A DNA stretch of 24,854 nt from positions 3,401,090 through 3,425,943 of the forward strand of contig NZ_CM002285.1 of the NCBI RefSeq assembly GCF_000497445.1. Direction: 5' to 3'. The notes beneath the pieces were generated by a model, which saw only the letters and a program-made list of their open reading frames with translations, was not told the origin of the DNA and did no database searches. Shown here one piece after another: positions 1 to 7,749 of this stretch (its first letter is position 1; each line of letters begins with the position of its first letter). A program made the translations under genes and the position numbers. The stretch is from Streptomyces roseochromogenus subsp. oscitans DS 12.976 (GTDB taxonomy: Bacteria; Actinomycetota; Actinomycetes; Streptomycetales; Streptomycetaceae).

Positions 1-244
1 GGGGCAACTCACGGGTCTCGTCGTGTGCGTTCTGCCAGCCGTGGGCAGCGGCGGGGTCAGCGTACCCGTCGTAAGCGGGAGCGGAGGCCGCCTGGGGGAG
101 GTACACGTTCGGCGGAGCCGAGGGCGATGGCGCGTGACCGGCGTGCGGCAGGGTCCGCGCCGGCTCGGCCTCGTACGCGTTCGGCGGATCCTGGGGCGCT
201 CCGCCCGGTCCGCGTCCGCCGCCCGCCCCTGTCTCTCCGTGCAT
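1..244 (-). CDS. Proline/alanine-rich protein, N-terminal 81 residues, runs off left edge
   Basis: On the minus strand an open frame starts at ATG 244 and stays open to the window edge, so only the N-terminus is visible. A GGAGT Shine-Dalgarno lies at 257-253, eight bases before the ATG, which decides the start. The visible segment is rich in Pro, Ala, Gly and Tyr with no membrane segment, and it ends in DETRELP. Similar disordered leaders with a D-x-T-R-x-L motif precede membrane or regulatory domains in many Streptomyces proteins (family knowledge, not specific). The function-bearing part is outside the window, so no function is assigned. It is divergent from the aminotransferase gene, with about 210 bases between the two starts. 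Confidence 0.6.
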   Translation of the reverse strand, partial: MHGETGAGGGRGPGGAPQDPPNAYEAEPARTLPHAGHAPSPSAPPNVYLPQAASAPAYDGYADPAAAHGWQNAHDETRELP

Positions 245-416
245 CCCGCCCCACTCCGCCTCACCGCGCGCACAAACCGCCACTCGTCCCCCCGGACGAC
301 CCCGCCGTACCAGCCCGATCGGGCGGAGCGGCACCGCATTTTAGGGACGCAAGTGGCTCCCGAGACAGCCGGAGGCGATATCCGGACAGACCTCTTCGTC
401 TCGCGTGGCGGAAAAC

Positions 417-455
417 ACGACCCGGGAAGCGACACCGGGTCGTAAGCTCACGAGC
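417..455 (+). promoter_or_regulatory. Leaderless promoter with a perfect dyad operator for the aminotransferase gene
   Basis: A -10-like TAAGCT lies at 443-448, seven bases before the ATG at 456, and no Shine-Dalgarno precedes that ATG, so transcription probably starts at the start codon. A perfect 9-bp inverted repeat (ACGACCCGG at 417-425, CCGGGTCGT at 435-443, spacer 9) sits between the expected -35 and -10 positions, where a repressor site would be. I see no good -35 box. Confidence 0.45.
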
Positions 456-1667
456 ATGCAGGTGATCCAGTCGACCAAGCTCGCCAACGTCTGTTACGAG
501 ATCCGGGGCCCGGTGCTCGAGGAGGCGATGCGGCTGGAGGCGGCCGGTCACCGCATCCTCAAGCTCAACACCGGCAACCCGGCCGCCTTCGGCTTCGAGT
601 GCCCCCCGGAGATCCTGGAGGACATCCTCCGGAACGTGTCGACGGCGCACGGCTACGGCGACGCCAAGGGCCTGCTGGCCGCCCGCCGCGCGGTCGTCAT
701 GCACAACCAGACCCTCGGCATCGAGACGGACGTCGAGCACGTCTTCATCGGCAACGGCGTCTCCGAGCTGATCGTGATGGCGATGCAGGGCCTGCTGGAC
801 GACGGTGACGAGGTCCTCGTACCGGCCCCGGACTACCCGCTGTGGACCGCCGCCGTCTCCCTCGCCGGCGGTACGGCCGTGCACTACCGCTGTGACGAGC
901 AGGCCGACTGGATGCCCGACCTCGCCGACATCGAGCGCAAGGTCACCGACCGCACCAAGGCCCTCGTCATCATCAACCCGAACAACCCCACGGGCGCGGT
1001 GTACGACGAGGCGATGCTGAAGGGCCTGACCGATATCGCCCGCCGGCACAACCTGCTGATCTGCTCCGACGAGATCTACGACAAGATCCTCTACGACGGT
1101 GCCACGCACACCCCGACCGCGAAGATCGCCCCGGATCTGCTCACCCTCACCTTCAACGGCATGTCGAAGGCGTACCGGGTGGCGGGCTACCGGGTGGGCT
1201 GGATGTCGATCTCCGGGCCGCGCGCCCACGCCGACTCCTACATCGAGGGCCTGACGATCCTGGCGAACATGCGCCTGTGCGCCAACATGCCGGGGCAACA
1301 CGGTGTGGTCGCCGCGCTCAGCGGACGCCAGTCGATCAACGACCTGGTGCTGCCGGGCGGCCGGCTGAAGGAGCAGCTGGACACCGCGTACGAGCTGCTG
1401 ACGCAGATCCCGGGCGTGAGCTGCGTACGGCCCAAGGGGGCGCTGTATCTCTTCCCGCGCCTCGACCCCCAGGTCTTCAAGATCAAGGACGACCGGCAGA
1501 TGGTCCTGGACCTGCTGCGCCAGGAGAAGATCATGGTCGTCCAGGGCACGGGCTTCAACTGGCCTGAGCCGGATCACTTCCGGGTCGTGACCCTGCCGAC
1601 GATCGGCGATCTCCGGGACGCGATCACCCGGATCGGCACGTTCCTGGACGGATACAGCCAGCCGTAG
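456..1667 (+). CDS. alaA: PLP-dependent aminotransferase, AlaA (glutamate-pyruvate transaminase) type
   Basis: This 403-residue fold-type I aminotransferase closely follows E. coli AlaA along its whole length, with blocks such as KLANVCYEIRGPVLEEA, GNGVSELIVMAMQ, PAPDYPLWTAAVSL and IINPNNPTGAVY. The Schiff-base lysine is K238 in NGMSKAYRVAGYR, and PNNPTGA and SDEIYDK carry the usual PLP contacts. The likely reaction is reversible transamination between alanine/pyruvate and glutamate/2-oxoglutarate in the cytoplasm. An in-frame ATG exists upstream at 405, but 456 matches the family N-terminus and fits a leaderless promoter. The gene appears monocistronic. Whether alanine is the preferred substrate is inferred from similarity only. 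Confidence 0.93.
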   Translation: MQVIQSTKLANVCYEIRGPVLEEAMRLEAAGHRILKLNTGNPAAFGFECPPEILEDILRNVSTAHGYGDAKGLLAARRAVVMHNQTLGIETDVEHVFIGNGVSELIVMAMQGLLDDGDEVLVPAPDYPLWTAAVSLAGGTAVHYRCDEQADWMPDLADIERKVTDRTKALVIINPNNPTGAVYDEAMLKGLTDIARRHNLLICSDEIYDKILYDGATHTPTAKIAPDLLTLTFNGMSKAYRVAGYRVGWMSISGPRAHADSYIEGLTILANMRLCANMPGQHGVVAALSGRQSINDLVLPGGRLKEQLDTAYELLTQIPGVSCVRPKGALYLFPRLDPQVFKIKDDRQMVLDLLRQEKIMVVQGTGFNWPEPDHFRVVTLPTIGDLRDAITRIGTFLDGYSQP

Positions 1668-1717
1668 CCGACGGACTCCCTTCCGTGATCGGACTCAACT
1701 TTAGACGAAATCCAAGC

Positions 1718-1753
1718 TAGGATGGCTTCCTGTCAGAGCACAGGAGGCCATCC
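1718..1753 (+). promoter_or_regulatory. -10 box and 12-bp dyad enclosing the Shine-Dalgarno of the 139-aa gene
   Basis: GGATGGCTTCCT (1720-1731) can pair with AGGAGGCCATCC (1742-1753): 11 Watson-Crick pairs plus one G-U, around a 10-base loop. The right arm contains the AGGAGG Shine-Dalgarno (1742-1747) of the gene starting at 1757. TAGGAT at 1718-1723 looks like a -10 box with a weak -35. If it is used, the RNA would start near 1730 and the dyad would act as a DNA operator. If transcription comes from upstream, the RNA hairpin would mask the ribosome site. It could also serve as a terminator for the preceding aminotransferase gene. Confidence 0.5.
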
Positions 1754-1756
1754 CCC

Positions 1757-2176
1757 ATGTACGAACCGATCCGCACCAAGTCGGTCCACAGCACGATGGC
1801 CGGCACCGCCTCCGACTTCCCCCACCGGTCGCGCGAGGAGGAGCTGGACATCCAGCTCGCCGGCCACCTCGCCGCGCTGCTGGCCGTGACCGACGAGCTG
1901 CGGGGGCTGAGTCCGTCGGCCGACCTGGAAACCGCCGCGGAACGCCTGGCCGGCGAGGTGAGCCGGCTCCGGGGCGGCCACACACCGGCGCGTGCGGTGC
2001 CGACCGCGGCCGGTGACCCTTCGGCACTGCACCAGCGGGCGCACACCCTCGCCGGCCGGGCGCTCGTCGTCGCGGCGTCCCGCGCGGACACCTCGGCGGC
2101 GATCCTCGCGGCCGAGCGGATGGACGCGCACACCGCCGCGCTGGCCGACCCTCAGGAACTCAGCGCCGCCCACTGA
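1757..2176 (+). CDS. Small conserved hypothetical protein (139 aa)
   Basis: I do not recognise a named domain. The product is soluble, acidic and predicted mainly helical, with alternating Ala/Leu/Glu stretches (EEELDIQLAGHLAALLAVTDEL near residues 28-49, DLETAAERLAGEVSRL near 56-71 and an alanine-rich C-terminal helix). It has no signal peptide, no membrane span and no Cys motif. A strong AGGAGG at 1742-1747 lies nine bases before the ATG and fixes the start. The gene sits between alaA and pckG as a single unit with its own promoter-like box and a downstream hairpin. The helical pattern suggests a small protein-binding or regulatory protein, but that is inference only. Confidence 0.75.
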   Translation: MYEPIRTKSVHSTMAGTASDFPHRSREEELDIQLAGHLAALLAVTDELRGLSPSADLETAAERLAGEVSRLRGGHTPARAVPTAAGDPSALHQRAHTLAGRALVVAASRADTSAAILAAERMDAHTAALADPQELSAAH

Positions 2177-2199
2177 CCCCACCCGGGTCCCCGATCGGC

Positions 2200-2237
2200 C
2201 CCGGTCCGCGTGCACCCGCAGCGACGCGCGGACCGGG
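2200..2237 (+). terminator. Hairpin terminator after the 139-aa gene
   Basis: CCCGGTCCGCG (2200-2210) and CGCGGACCGGG (2227-2237) form a perfect 11-bp stem around a 16-base loop, 24 bases after the stop. It has no T tract, which is common for Streptomyces terminators. Confidence 0.6.
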
Positions 2238-2269
2238 CGCCATGACACTGCGTCGGCTTGAGCCGGGGT

Positions 2270-2353
2270 GCGTTTCGCCGCAGGGGCTTGTGTTGTCCTG
2301 CGGCTGCCGGCTCGTCGTGGGTTCTCGCGCGGTTCCCCGCGCCCCTTGGGGCG
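2270..2353. repeat. Streptomyces-type dispersed intergenic repeat, degenerate copy
   Basis: The segment around 2301-2353 reads CGGCTGCCGG, CGTCGTGG, TCGCGCGGTTCCCCGCG and then the perfect palindrome CGCCCCTTGGGGCG (2340-2353). I recognise this as a variant of a sequence block found in many Streptomyces intergenic regions (CGTCGTGGCTGGTCGCGCAG, then TTCCCCGCGCCCC). The 378-base gap 2177-2554 otherwise holds the two terminator-like hairpins and nothing coding that I can support. Confidence 0.5.
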
Positions 2354-2520
2354 TTGGCGTGCCAGGCTGGAGGACCGAGGCCGGTGGAGACAGGCGAGGG
2401 CCTGCCGTCGTGCTCCCGCAGGGCGAGCGGGAACGTGACGACAGGCCCAGGACCCCCACACCGTTGTGCGGGCCTCGCCGGTTTGTCACCACGGCCGGCC
2501 GGGACGATCGCTGGTCAGGG

Positions 2521-2537
2521 CACGGCGACCGGCCGTG
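2521..2537 (-). terminator. Hairpin downstream of pckG
   Basis: CACGGC (2521-2526) and GCCGTG (2532-2537) form a 6-bp stem with a 5-base loop, about 20 bases beyond the pckG stop. There is no T tract, so the call is tentative. Confidence 0.35.
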
Positions 2538-2554
2538 GAGTCTGTGTGCCGGGA

Positions 2555-4375
2555 CTAGCCCAGGCGCTCCACGAGCGCGTGGTACTGGTCCCACAGCTCC
2601 TTCGGGGTGTGGTCGCCGAAGGTGTTGAGGTGCTCGGGGACGAGCGCCGCCTCCTCGCGCCAGACCTCCTTGTCGACCGAGAGCAGGAAGTCAAGGTCGG
2701 AGTCGGCCAGTTCGAGCCCGTTCGTGTCGAGCGCCTCGCGCGTCGGCAGCACACCGATCGGCGTCTCCACGCCCTCGGCCTTGCCGTCCAGGCGCTCCAC
2801 GATCCACTTCAGGACGCGGGAGTTCTCGCCGAAGCCCGGCCAGACGAACTTGCCCTCGTCGTTCTTGCGGAACCAGTTGACGTAGTAGATCTTCGGAAGC
2901 TTCGCCTGGTCCCTGCCCTTGGCGACGTCGACCCAGTGGCCCATGTAGTCGCCCATGTTGTAGCCGCAGAACGGCAGCATCGCGAACGGGTCGCGGCGCA
3001 GCTCGCCCACCTTGCCCTCGGCGGCGGCGGTCTTCTCGGAGGCCACGTTGGCACCGAGGAAGACACCGTGGTTCCAGTCGAAGGACTCCGTCACCAGCGG
3101 TACGGCGGTGGCGCGGCGGCCGCCGAAGAGGATCGCCGAGATCGGCACGCCCTTGGGGTCCTCCCACTCCGGCGCGATGATCGGGCACTGCGCGGCGGAG
3201 ACCGTGAAGCGGGAGTTGGGGTGCGCGGCGGGCTCCGAGGACTCCGGCGTCCAGTCGCGGCCCTTCCAGTCGGTCAGGTGGGCCGGGGTCTCCTCCGTCA
3301 TGCCCTCCCACCACACGTCGCCGTCGTCGGTGAGCGCGACATTGGTGAAGACCGCGTTGCCCCACAGGGTCTTCATCGCGTTGGCGTTGGTGTGCTCACC
3401 GGTGCCGGGCGCGACGCCGAAGAAACCGGCCTCGGGGTTGATCGCGTAGAGGCGGCCGTCCTCACCGAACCGCATCCAGGCGATGTCGTCGCCGATGGTC
3501 TCGACGGTCCAGCCGGAGATCGTGGGCTCCAGCATGGCGAGGTTGGTCTTGCCGCAGGCGCTCGGGAAGGCCGCCGCCACGTACTTGGCCTGGCCCTGCG
3601 GCGGGGTCAGCTTGAGGATCAGCATGTGCTCGGCCAGCCAGCCCTCGTCACGCGCCATGACGGAGGCGATACGCAGCGCGTAGCACTTCTTGCCGAGCAG
3701 GGCGTTGCCGCCGTAGCCGGAGCCGTAGGACCAGATCTCGCGCGACTCGGGGAAGTGCGAGATGTACTTGGTGGAGTTGCACGGCCACGGAACGTCGTCC
3801 CGGCCCTGCTCCAGCGGGGCGCCGAGGGAGTGGACAGCCTTGACGAAGAAGCCGTCGTCGCCCAGCTCGTCGAGGACCGCCTGTCCCATGCGGGTCATGG
3901 TGCGCATGGAGACGGCGACGTAGGCGGAGTCGGTGATCTCCACGCCGATCGCGGAGAGCCTGGAGCCGAGCGGGCCCATGCAGAAGGGGACGACGTACAT
4001 GGTGCGGCCGCGCATCGAGCCGCGGAAGATCCCCTTCTCACCGGAGAAGACCTCGCGCATCTCGGCGGGAGCCATCCAGTGGTTGGTGGGACCCGCGTCC
4101 TCCTCCTTCTCGGAGCAGATGAAGGTCCGGTCCTCGACACGGGCGACGTCGGTCGGGTCGGAGGCTGCGTAGTAGGAGTGCGGGCGCTTGATCGGGTCGA
4201 GCTTCTTGAACGTTCCCCTGGCGACGAGTTCCTCGGCCAGCCGCTCGTACTCGGCCTCGGAGCCGTCACACCAGACCACGCTGTCCGGCTGCGTCAGTTC
4301 GGCGATCTCGTTGACCCACGAGATCAGTTCCTGGTGGTTGGTGGGGACGCTGGGAGCCGCGTTGTCGCGCGCCAC
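2555..4375 (-). CDS. pckG: Phosphoenolpyruvate carboxykinase (GTP)
   Basis: This 606-residue cytoplasmic enzyme converts oxaloacetate plus GTP to phosphoenolpyruvate, CO2 and GDP at the entry to gluconeogenesis. The GTP-class kinase-1a P-loop FPSACGKTN is at residues 270-278, including the reactive cysteine C274, and the kinase-2/metal motif [10 protein letters not shown] is at 295-304. [14 protein letters not shown] (122-135) and [23 protein letters not shown] (216-238) belong to the substrate and metal sites. The length equals the family norm of about 600. The start is GTG at 4375, with AGGAG (4385-4381) five bases upstream. The gene is monocistronic and divergent from the TrhA-like gene. 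No key residue is missing. Confidence 0.97.
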   Translation of the reverse strand: MARDNAAPSVPTNHQELISWVNEIAELTQPDSVVWCDGSEAEYERLAEELVARGTFKKLDPIKRPHSYYAASDPTDVARVEDRTFICSEKEEDAGPTNHWMAPAEMREVFSGEKGIFRGSMRGRTMYVVPFCMGPLGSRLSAIGVEITDSAYVAVSMRTMTRMGQAVLDELGDDGFFVKAVHSLGAPLEQGRDDVPWPCNSTKYISHFPESREIWSYGSGYGGNALLGKKCYALRIASVMARDEGWLAEHMLILKLTPPQGQAKYVAAAFPSACGKTNLAMLEPTISGWTVETIGDDIAWMRFGEDGRLYAINPEAGFFGVAPGTGEHTNANAMKTLWGNAVFTNVALTDDGDVWWEGMTEETPAHLTDWKGRDWTPESSEPAAHPNSRFTVSAAQCPIIAPEWEDPKGVPISAILFGGRRATAVPLVTESFDWNHGVFLGANVASEKTAAAEGKVGELRRDPFAMLPFCGYNMGDYMGHWVDVAKGRDQAKLPKIYYVNWFRKNDEGKFVWPGFGENSRVLKWIVERLDGKAEGVETPIGVLPTREALDTNGLELADSDLDFLLSVDKEVWREEAALVPEHLNTFGDHTPKELWDQYHALVERLG

Positions 4376-4479
4376 GGTTGCTCCTAAGTGAGGGTTTTTG
4401 GATTGTCGCCCCGTGGGGGCCGCGACCCGGATGCTTCGCTGCGCCGATCTTGCGCGCGCTCATCCGGTGTCGACCGCAC

Positions 4480-4542
4480 TCATTTGATCATCCGACGCGA
4501 ATGCCCATCTGTCCAGGGGGCGTCACAGGTGAGCGGAGTGAC
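4480..4542 (-). promoter_or_regulatory. Candidate pckG promoter with upstream dyad
   Basis: On the minus strand TGGACA (4515-4510) and GATGAT (4492-4487) are separated by 17 bases, a fair match to a vegetative promoter. It would give a leader of roughly 105 bases. Just upstream, GTCAC (4522-4526) and GTGAC (4538-4542) form a 21-bp dyad placed like an activator site. The rest of the roughly 300-base gap 4376-4677 holds only the divergent promoter of the next gene. Confidence 0.4.
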
Positions 4543-4637
4543 CAATGCCACGATTTCCATGATTCTTTGCGTCCATGTTGGATTCGGCGGAAAGTTCTTT
4601 TGCGTTCGCCCCGGCCAGGCACGGTCACCATCGGGTA

Positions 4638-4677
4638 CTGACGGACGACTTACGGTTCCGTAGGTACGATGCGGCTC
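4638..4677 (+). promoter_or_regulatory. Leaderless promoter and near-palindrome for the TrhA-like gene
   Basis: TACGAT (4665-4670) lies seven bases before ATG 4678, with no Shine-Dalgarno, which is the usual leaderless geometry. A near-perfect 18-bp dyad, ACTTACGG TT CCGTAGGT (4648-4665, 7 of 8 pairs), touches the -10 box. The -35 is poor: CTGACG at 4638-4643 is 21 bases upstream of the -10. Confidence 0.4.
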
Positions 4678-5400
4678 ATGACTGCGTCCGTCCCCGACGC
4701 GCCCACGGACACGCCGGCCGACGGCCCCGGTCCCGCCGCGCTCTCCTTGCCACAACAGGTCAAGCAGGTCAAGCCCAGGCTCCGCGGCTGGCTGCACCTC
4801 GGCATGTTCCCGGCCGTACTCATCGCGGGCCTCGTGCTCACCGCCCTCGCCGACTCCACCAGAGGCCGTGTCGCCTGCGGGATCTATGTCCTGACGGCCT
4901 GCCTGCTGTTCGGCGTCAGCGCGCTGTACCACCGGGGCAACTGGAGCCCCCGGATGGACGGCGTCCTGCGCCGCCTCGATCACGCCAACATCTTCCTGAT
5001 CATCGCGGGCACCTACACACCGCTGACCATGCTGCTCCTGCCCGGCGCGAAGGGGCAGTGGCTGCTGTGGGGCATCTGGGCCGCCGCCGCCGCGGGCATC
5101 GTCTTCCGCGTCTTCTGGGTCGGCGCCCCACGCTGGCTCTACACGCCCTGCTACCTCGCCATGGGCTGGGCAGCCGTCTTCTTCCTGCCGGACTTCATGC
5201 GCACGGGCGGAATCGCCGTCCTGGTCCTCGTGATCGTCGGCGGCCTGCTCTACAGCGCCGGCGGCGTGGTCTACGGCATCAAGCGCCCGAACCCGTCACC
5301 GCGCTGGTTCGGCTTCCACGAGGTCTTCCACTCCTTCACGCTGGCCGCGTTCACCGTGCACTACGTCGGCATCTCGCTGGTGGCGTACCAGCACGCGTAA
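4678..5400 (+). CDS. trhA: Hemolysin III / TrhA (PAQR-like) membrane protein
   Basis: The 240-residue product has seven hydrophobic segments after a Pro/Ala-rich cytoplasmic N-terminus. It carries the family motifs: SALYHRG after TM2, the LDHANIFLIIAGTYTP block, and the C-terminal HEVFHSFTLAAF. The conserved Ser-His-Asp-His-His set forms the metal site of the adipoQ-receptor/hemolysin III superfamily. The bacterial role is linked to membrane energetics and lipid homeostasis; the hemolysin name is historical. ATG 4678 is preferred over ATG 4669 because the -10 box overlaps 4669 and a leaderless start at 4678 fits. The gene is a single unit with a strong terminator behind it. Confidence 0.9.
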   Translation: MTASVPDAPTDTPADGPGPAALSLPQQVKQVKPRLRGWLHLGMFPAVLIAGLVLTALADSTRGRVACGIYVLTACLLFGVSALYHRGNWSPRMDGVLRRLDHANIFLIIAGTYTPLTMLLLPGAKGQWLLWGIWAAAAAGIVFRVFWVGAPRWLYTPCYLAMGWAAVFFLPDFMRTGGIAVLVLVIVGGLLYSAGGVVYGIKRPNPSPRWFGFHEVFHSFTLAAFTVHYVGISLVAYQHA

Positions 5401-5421
5401 CCCTTTCGAGCAGCCCCTTTC

Positions 5422-5452
5422 CGGCCACGGCGCTCCAGCCGTGGCCGTTTTT
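5422..5452 (+). terminator. Rho-independent terminator after trhA
   Basis: CGGCCACGGC (5422-5431) pairs perfectly with GCCGTGGCCG (5438-5447) around a 6-base loop, followed by TTTTT (5448-5452). This is the clearest intrinsic terminator in the window. Confidence 0.9.
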
Positions 5453-5475
5453 CATGCCCTGACGGCACATACCTA

Positions 5476-5512
5476 TTGACGGTAGCAATCTTTTGAGAGC
5501 TACTCTCATTTC
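5476..5512 (+). promoter_or_regulatory. Promoter and TetR-type operator of the DHA2 exporter gene
   Basis: TTGACG (5476-5481) and TACTCT (5501-5506) are 19 bases apart, and the -10 ends six bases before ATG 5513, so the mRNA is probably leaderless. A perfect 15-bp palindrome, TGAGAGCTACTCTCA (5494-5508), covers the -10. This is where a TetR repressor would block polymerase, and the downstream coupled tetR gene is the natural candidate. Confidence 0.6.
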
Positions 5513-7063
5513 ATGGTTGCTGTCACCGTGAACCCTCGGCGCTGGTGGGCCCTCGGGGCCCTGGTCGCGAGCATGCTGGTGCTCGCCTTCGACTCGACGA
5601 TCCTCAACGTGGCCCTGCCGACCATGGCCGGACAGCTCGACGCCACGACCGGGCAGCAGCAGTGGATGGCGGACGCGTACATCGTCGTCTTCGCCTCCCT
5701 GATGCTCCCGGCGGGCCTGCTCGGCGACCGGTTCGGCCGGCGCCGGATGCTCATCTGCGGACTCGCCGTCTTCCTGGGCGGCTCGGTGCTGGGCTCGCTG
5801 GCGGGCGATGTGAACGCCGTGATCGCCGCCCGCGCGGTGATGGGCGTCGGCGCCGCGCTGATCATGCCGTTGTCCCTGTCCGTGCTGCCCGCGCTGTTCG
5901 GCCCGGACGAGCGCGGCAAGGCCATCGGCATGATCTCCGCCGCCTCGGCGCTCGGCATGCCGCTCGGTCCGCTGGTCGGCGGCTTTCTGCTGAACCACTT
6001 CTGGTGGGGCTCGGTCTTCCTGATCAACATCCCGATGGCCGCGCTCGGTATCGCCGCCTGCGTCTTCCTGCTGCCCGAGACCCGCGACCCGGCGAGCCCA
6101 AAGGTCGGCCTCGTCTCCACCGCGCTCACCACGACCGGCCTGGGCGCCCTCATCTACGCGATCATCCAGGCCCCCGACCGCGGCTGGGGCGACGACCTGG
6201 AACTGGCGATGTTCGGGGCGGCCGCCGTGCTGCTCGCCTCCCTGGTGCTGCGCGAACGTCGGATGCCCAGCCCCATGCTGGACATGAGCCTGCTCGCGCA
6301 GCGCGGCTTCCTGCTCAACACCGTCGCCGCGACCCTGGTGATGTTCGTGCTGTCGGGCCTGATGTTCGCCGTGCCGACGTATCTCCAGGCGGTCCTCGGG
6401 CACGACTCCTTCGGCACCGGTCTGCGGCTGCTGCCGATGATGGCCGGGCTGATGGTCGCCGCGAAGGGCGCCCAGCCGGTCCTCGCCCGGTTCGGGGCGC
6501 GCGCGGTGGTCAGCGCGGGTCTGGTCGTGCTCGCCTTCGCCGCGCTGCTGGGCAGCCGCACCACCACGGACTCCGGTTACGGCTTCACCGCCCTGTGGCT
6601 GTCGCTCACCGGCCTCGGCTTCGGCTTCTCCATCGTCCCCGCCATGGACGGCGCGCTCGGCGCCCTGCCCGCCGACCGGGCCGGCAGCGGCTCCGGGCTG
6701 CTCAGCACCTTCCGCCAGGTCGGCGGCGCCATCGGCGTCGCCCTGCTCGGCAGCCTCCTCGCCGGCGCCTTCCGGGACCGGCTCGACGTGGCCGGGCTGC
6801 CCGGGCCCATGGCGCACGCGGCCAAGGAGTCCGTGGTCGCCGCGCACGCGGTGGCCGCGCACACCGGCTCGGCCCGGCTGGCGGCCTCCGCGAACCTCTC
6901 GTACGTCCACGGCATGACCGTGGTCCTCATCGTGTGCGGGATCGCCTCCCTGGTGGCAGCCCTGCTCGCGGCGCTGTTCCTGCCGAACACCCCCGTCGTG
7001 CAGCACACCGGCCGGAAGGAGGCCCCGGCCGTGGCCACCCCCGTCGCGGATGCCGGACAATGA
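5513..7063 (+). CDS. MFS drug exporter, DHA2 family (14 transmembrane segments)
   Basis: This 516-residue inner-membrane proton antiporter resembles the EmrB/QacA-type DHA2 exporters. Typical signatures are DSTILNVALPTM with the TM1 Asp at D27, QQWMADAYIVVFASLMLPAGLLGDRFGRRR (motif A GDRFGRRR at 71-78), and the antiporter motif C region GMPLGPLVGGF (about 148-158) in TM5. The length and hydrophobic pattern fit 14 helices. Efflux of hydrophobic toxic compounds is expected, but the substrate cannot be read from the sequence. The start has no Shine-Dalgarno and fits a leaderless promoter overlapped by a palindrome. The stop overlaps the start of the tetR gene (ATGA), so the two are co-translated. 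Confidence 0.93.
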   Translation: MVAVTVNPRRWWALGALVASMLVLAFDSTILNVALPTMAGQLDATTGQQQWMADAYIVVFASLMLPAGLLGDRFGRRRMLICGLAVFLGGSVLGSLAGDVNAVIAARAVMGVGAALIMPLSLSVLPALFGPDERGKAIGMISAASALGMPLGPLVGGFLLNHFWWGSVFLINIPMAALGIAACVFLLPETRDPASPKVGLVSTALTTTGLGALIYAIIQAPDRGWGDDLELAMFGAAAVLLASLVLRERRMPSPMLDMSLLAQRGFLLNTVAATLVMFVLSGLMFAVPTYLQAVLGHDSFGTGLRLLPMMAGLMVAAKGAQPVLARFGARAVVSAGLVVLAFAALLGSRTTTDSGYGFTALWLSLTGLGFGFSIVPAMDGALGALPADRAGSGSGLLSTFRQVGGAIGVALLGSLLAGAFRDRLDVAGLPGPMAHAAKESVVAAHAVAAHTGSARLAASANLSYVHGMTVVLIVCGIASLVAALLAALFLPNTPVVQHTGRKEAPAVATPVADAGQ

Positions 7064-7716
7064 CCGCCATGACGGCCGCACGTACCCCCACCACCGCTCC
7101 GAGCCACTCCCCCGCCGACCGCCCCCGCCTCGGCCTGCGGGAACGGAAGAAGATCAAGACCCGGGAGGCGATCCGTGCGGCGACGTACGCCCTGGTCAAG
7201 GAGCAGGGCTACGACGCCACGACGATCGACCAGATCGCCGAGCGGGCCGAGGTGTCGCCGTCGACCGTCTTCCGGTACTTCCCGACCAAGGAGGACATCG
7301 TCCTCACGGACGAGTACGACGCGGTGATGCTGGAGGAGATCAGGCAGCGGCCCGTCGAGGAGCCCTGGCCGGACACCCTCCGTCACGTCCTGCACCGGGC
7401 CGTCGAGCTCGGCACCTCCGAGGACGAGGAGGTGTCCCGGCTCCGCACCCACCTCATGGTCCAGGTCCCGGCGGTGCGCTCGCGGATGATGGAGAGCATG
7501 TCGGCCACCGGCCGCATGCTCTGCGAGGCCATAGGCGAGCGCACCGGCCGCGCCCCGGACAGCCTGGAGGTCCGGGTCTACGCCATGTCCCTGATCGGCG
7601 GCCTGATGGAAACCTCCATGTACTGGGCGGAGAACGACCACCGGGACGACTTCGGGGCCCTGATCGACCGCGCCCTGGACGTCATGCGGCACGGCCTCCC
7701 CGGCGAAAAACCCTGA
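7060..7716 (+). CDS. TetR-family transcriptional regulator
   Basis: The 218-residue product has an N-terminal TetR helix-turn-helix at about residues 33-80, with TTIDQIAERAEVSPSTVFRYFPTKEDIV showing the two helices and the conserved F-R-Y-F-x-T-K-E-D. A helical ligand-binding C-terminal domain follows. ATG 7060 overlaps the exporter stop (7061-7063); a second ATG at 7069 is possible. Position and coupling suggest it represses its own operon through the palindrome at 5494-5508 and is released by an exporter substrate. That regulatory loop is inferred from the arrangement typical of TetR/efflux pairs. The ligand is unknown. Confidence 0.92.
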   Translation: MTAMTAARTPTTAPSHSPADRPRLGLRERKKIKTREAIRAATYALVKEQGYDATTIDQIAERAEVSPSTVFRYFPTKEDIVLTDEYDAVMLEEIRQRPVEEPWPDTLRHVLHRAVELGTSEDEEVSRLRTHLMVQVPAVRSRMMESMSATGRMLCEAIGERTGRAPDSLEVRVYAMSLIGGLMETSMYWAENDHRDDFGALIDRALDVMRHGLPGEKP

Positions 7717-7749
7717 GGTCCGGGCCGCCTCCCGTGCGATGCTGACGGG

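Noticed and set aside
405..455. ATG 405 as the start of the aminotransferase
   Set aside because: It would add 17 residues not found in AlaA relatives and would put the operator-like dyad inside the coding region; 456 fits better.
2258..4387. Long plus-strand open frame (709 codons) opposite pckG
   Set aside because: It is the antisense shadow of a high-GC gene; its product has no domain-like pattern and the minus strand encodes intact PEP carboxykinase.
5545..7059. Upstream extension of the tetR frame through the exporter gene
   Set aside because: The extension is an Arg/Pro-rich shadow of the MFS gene; TetR homology begins after ATG 7060.
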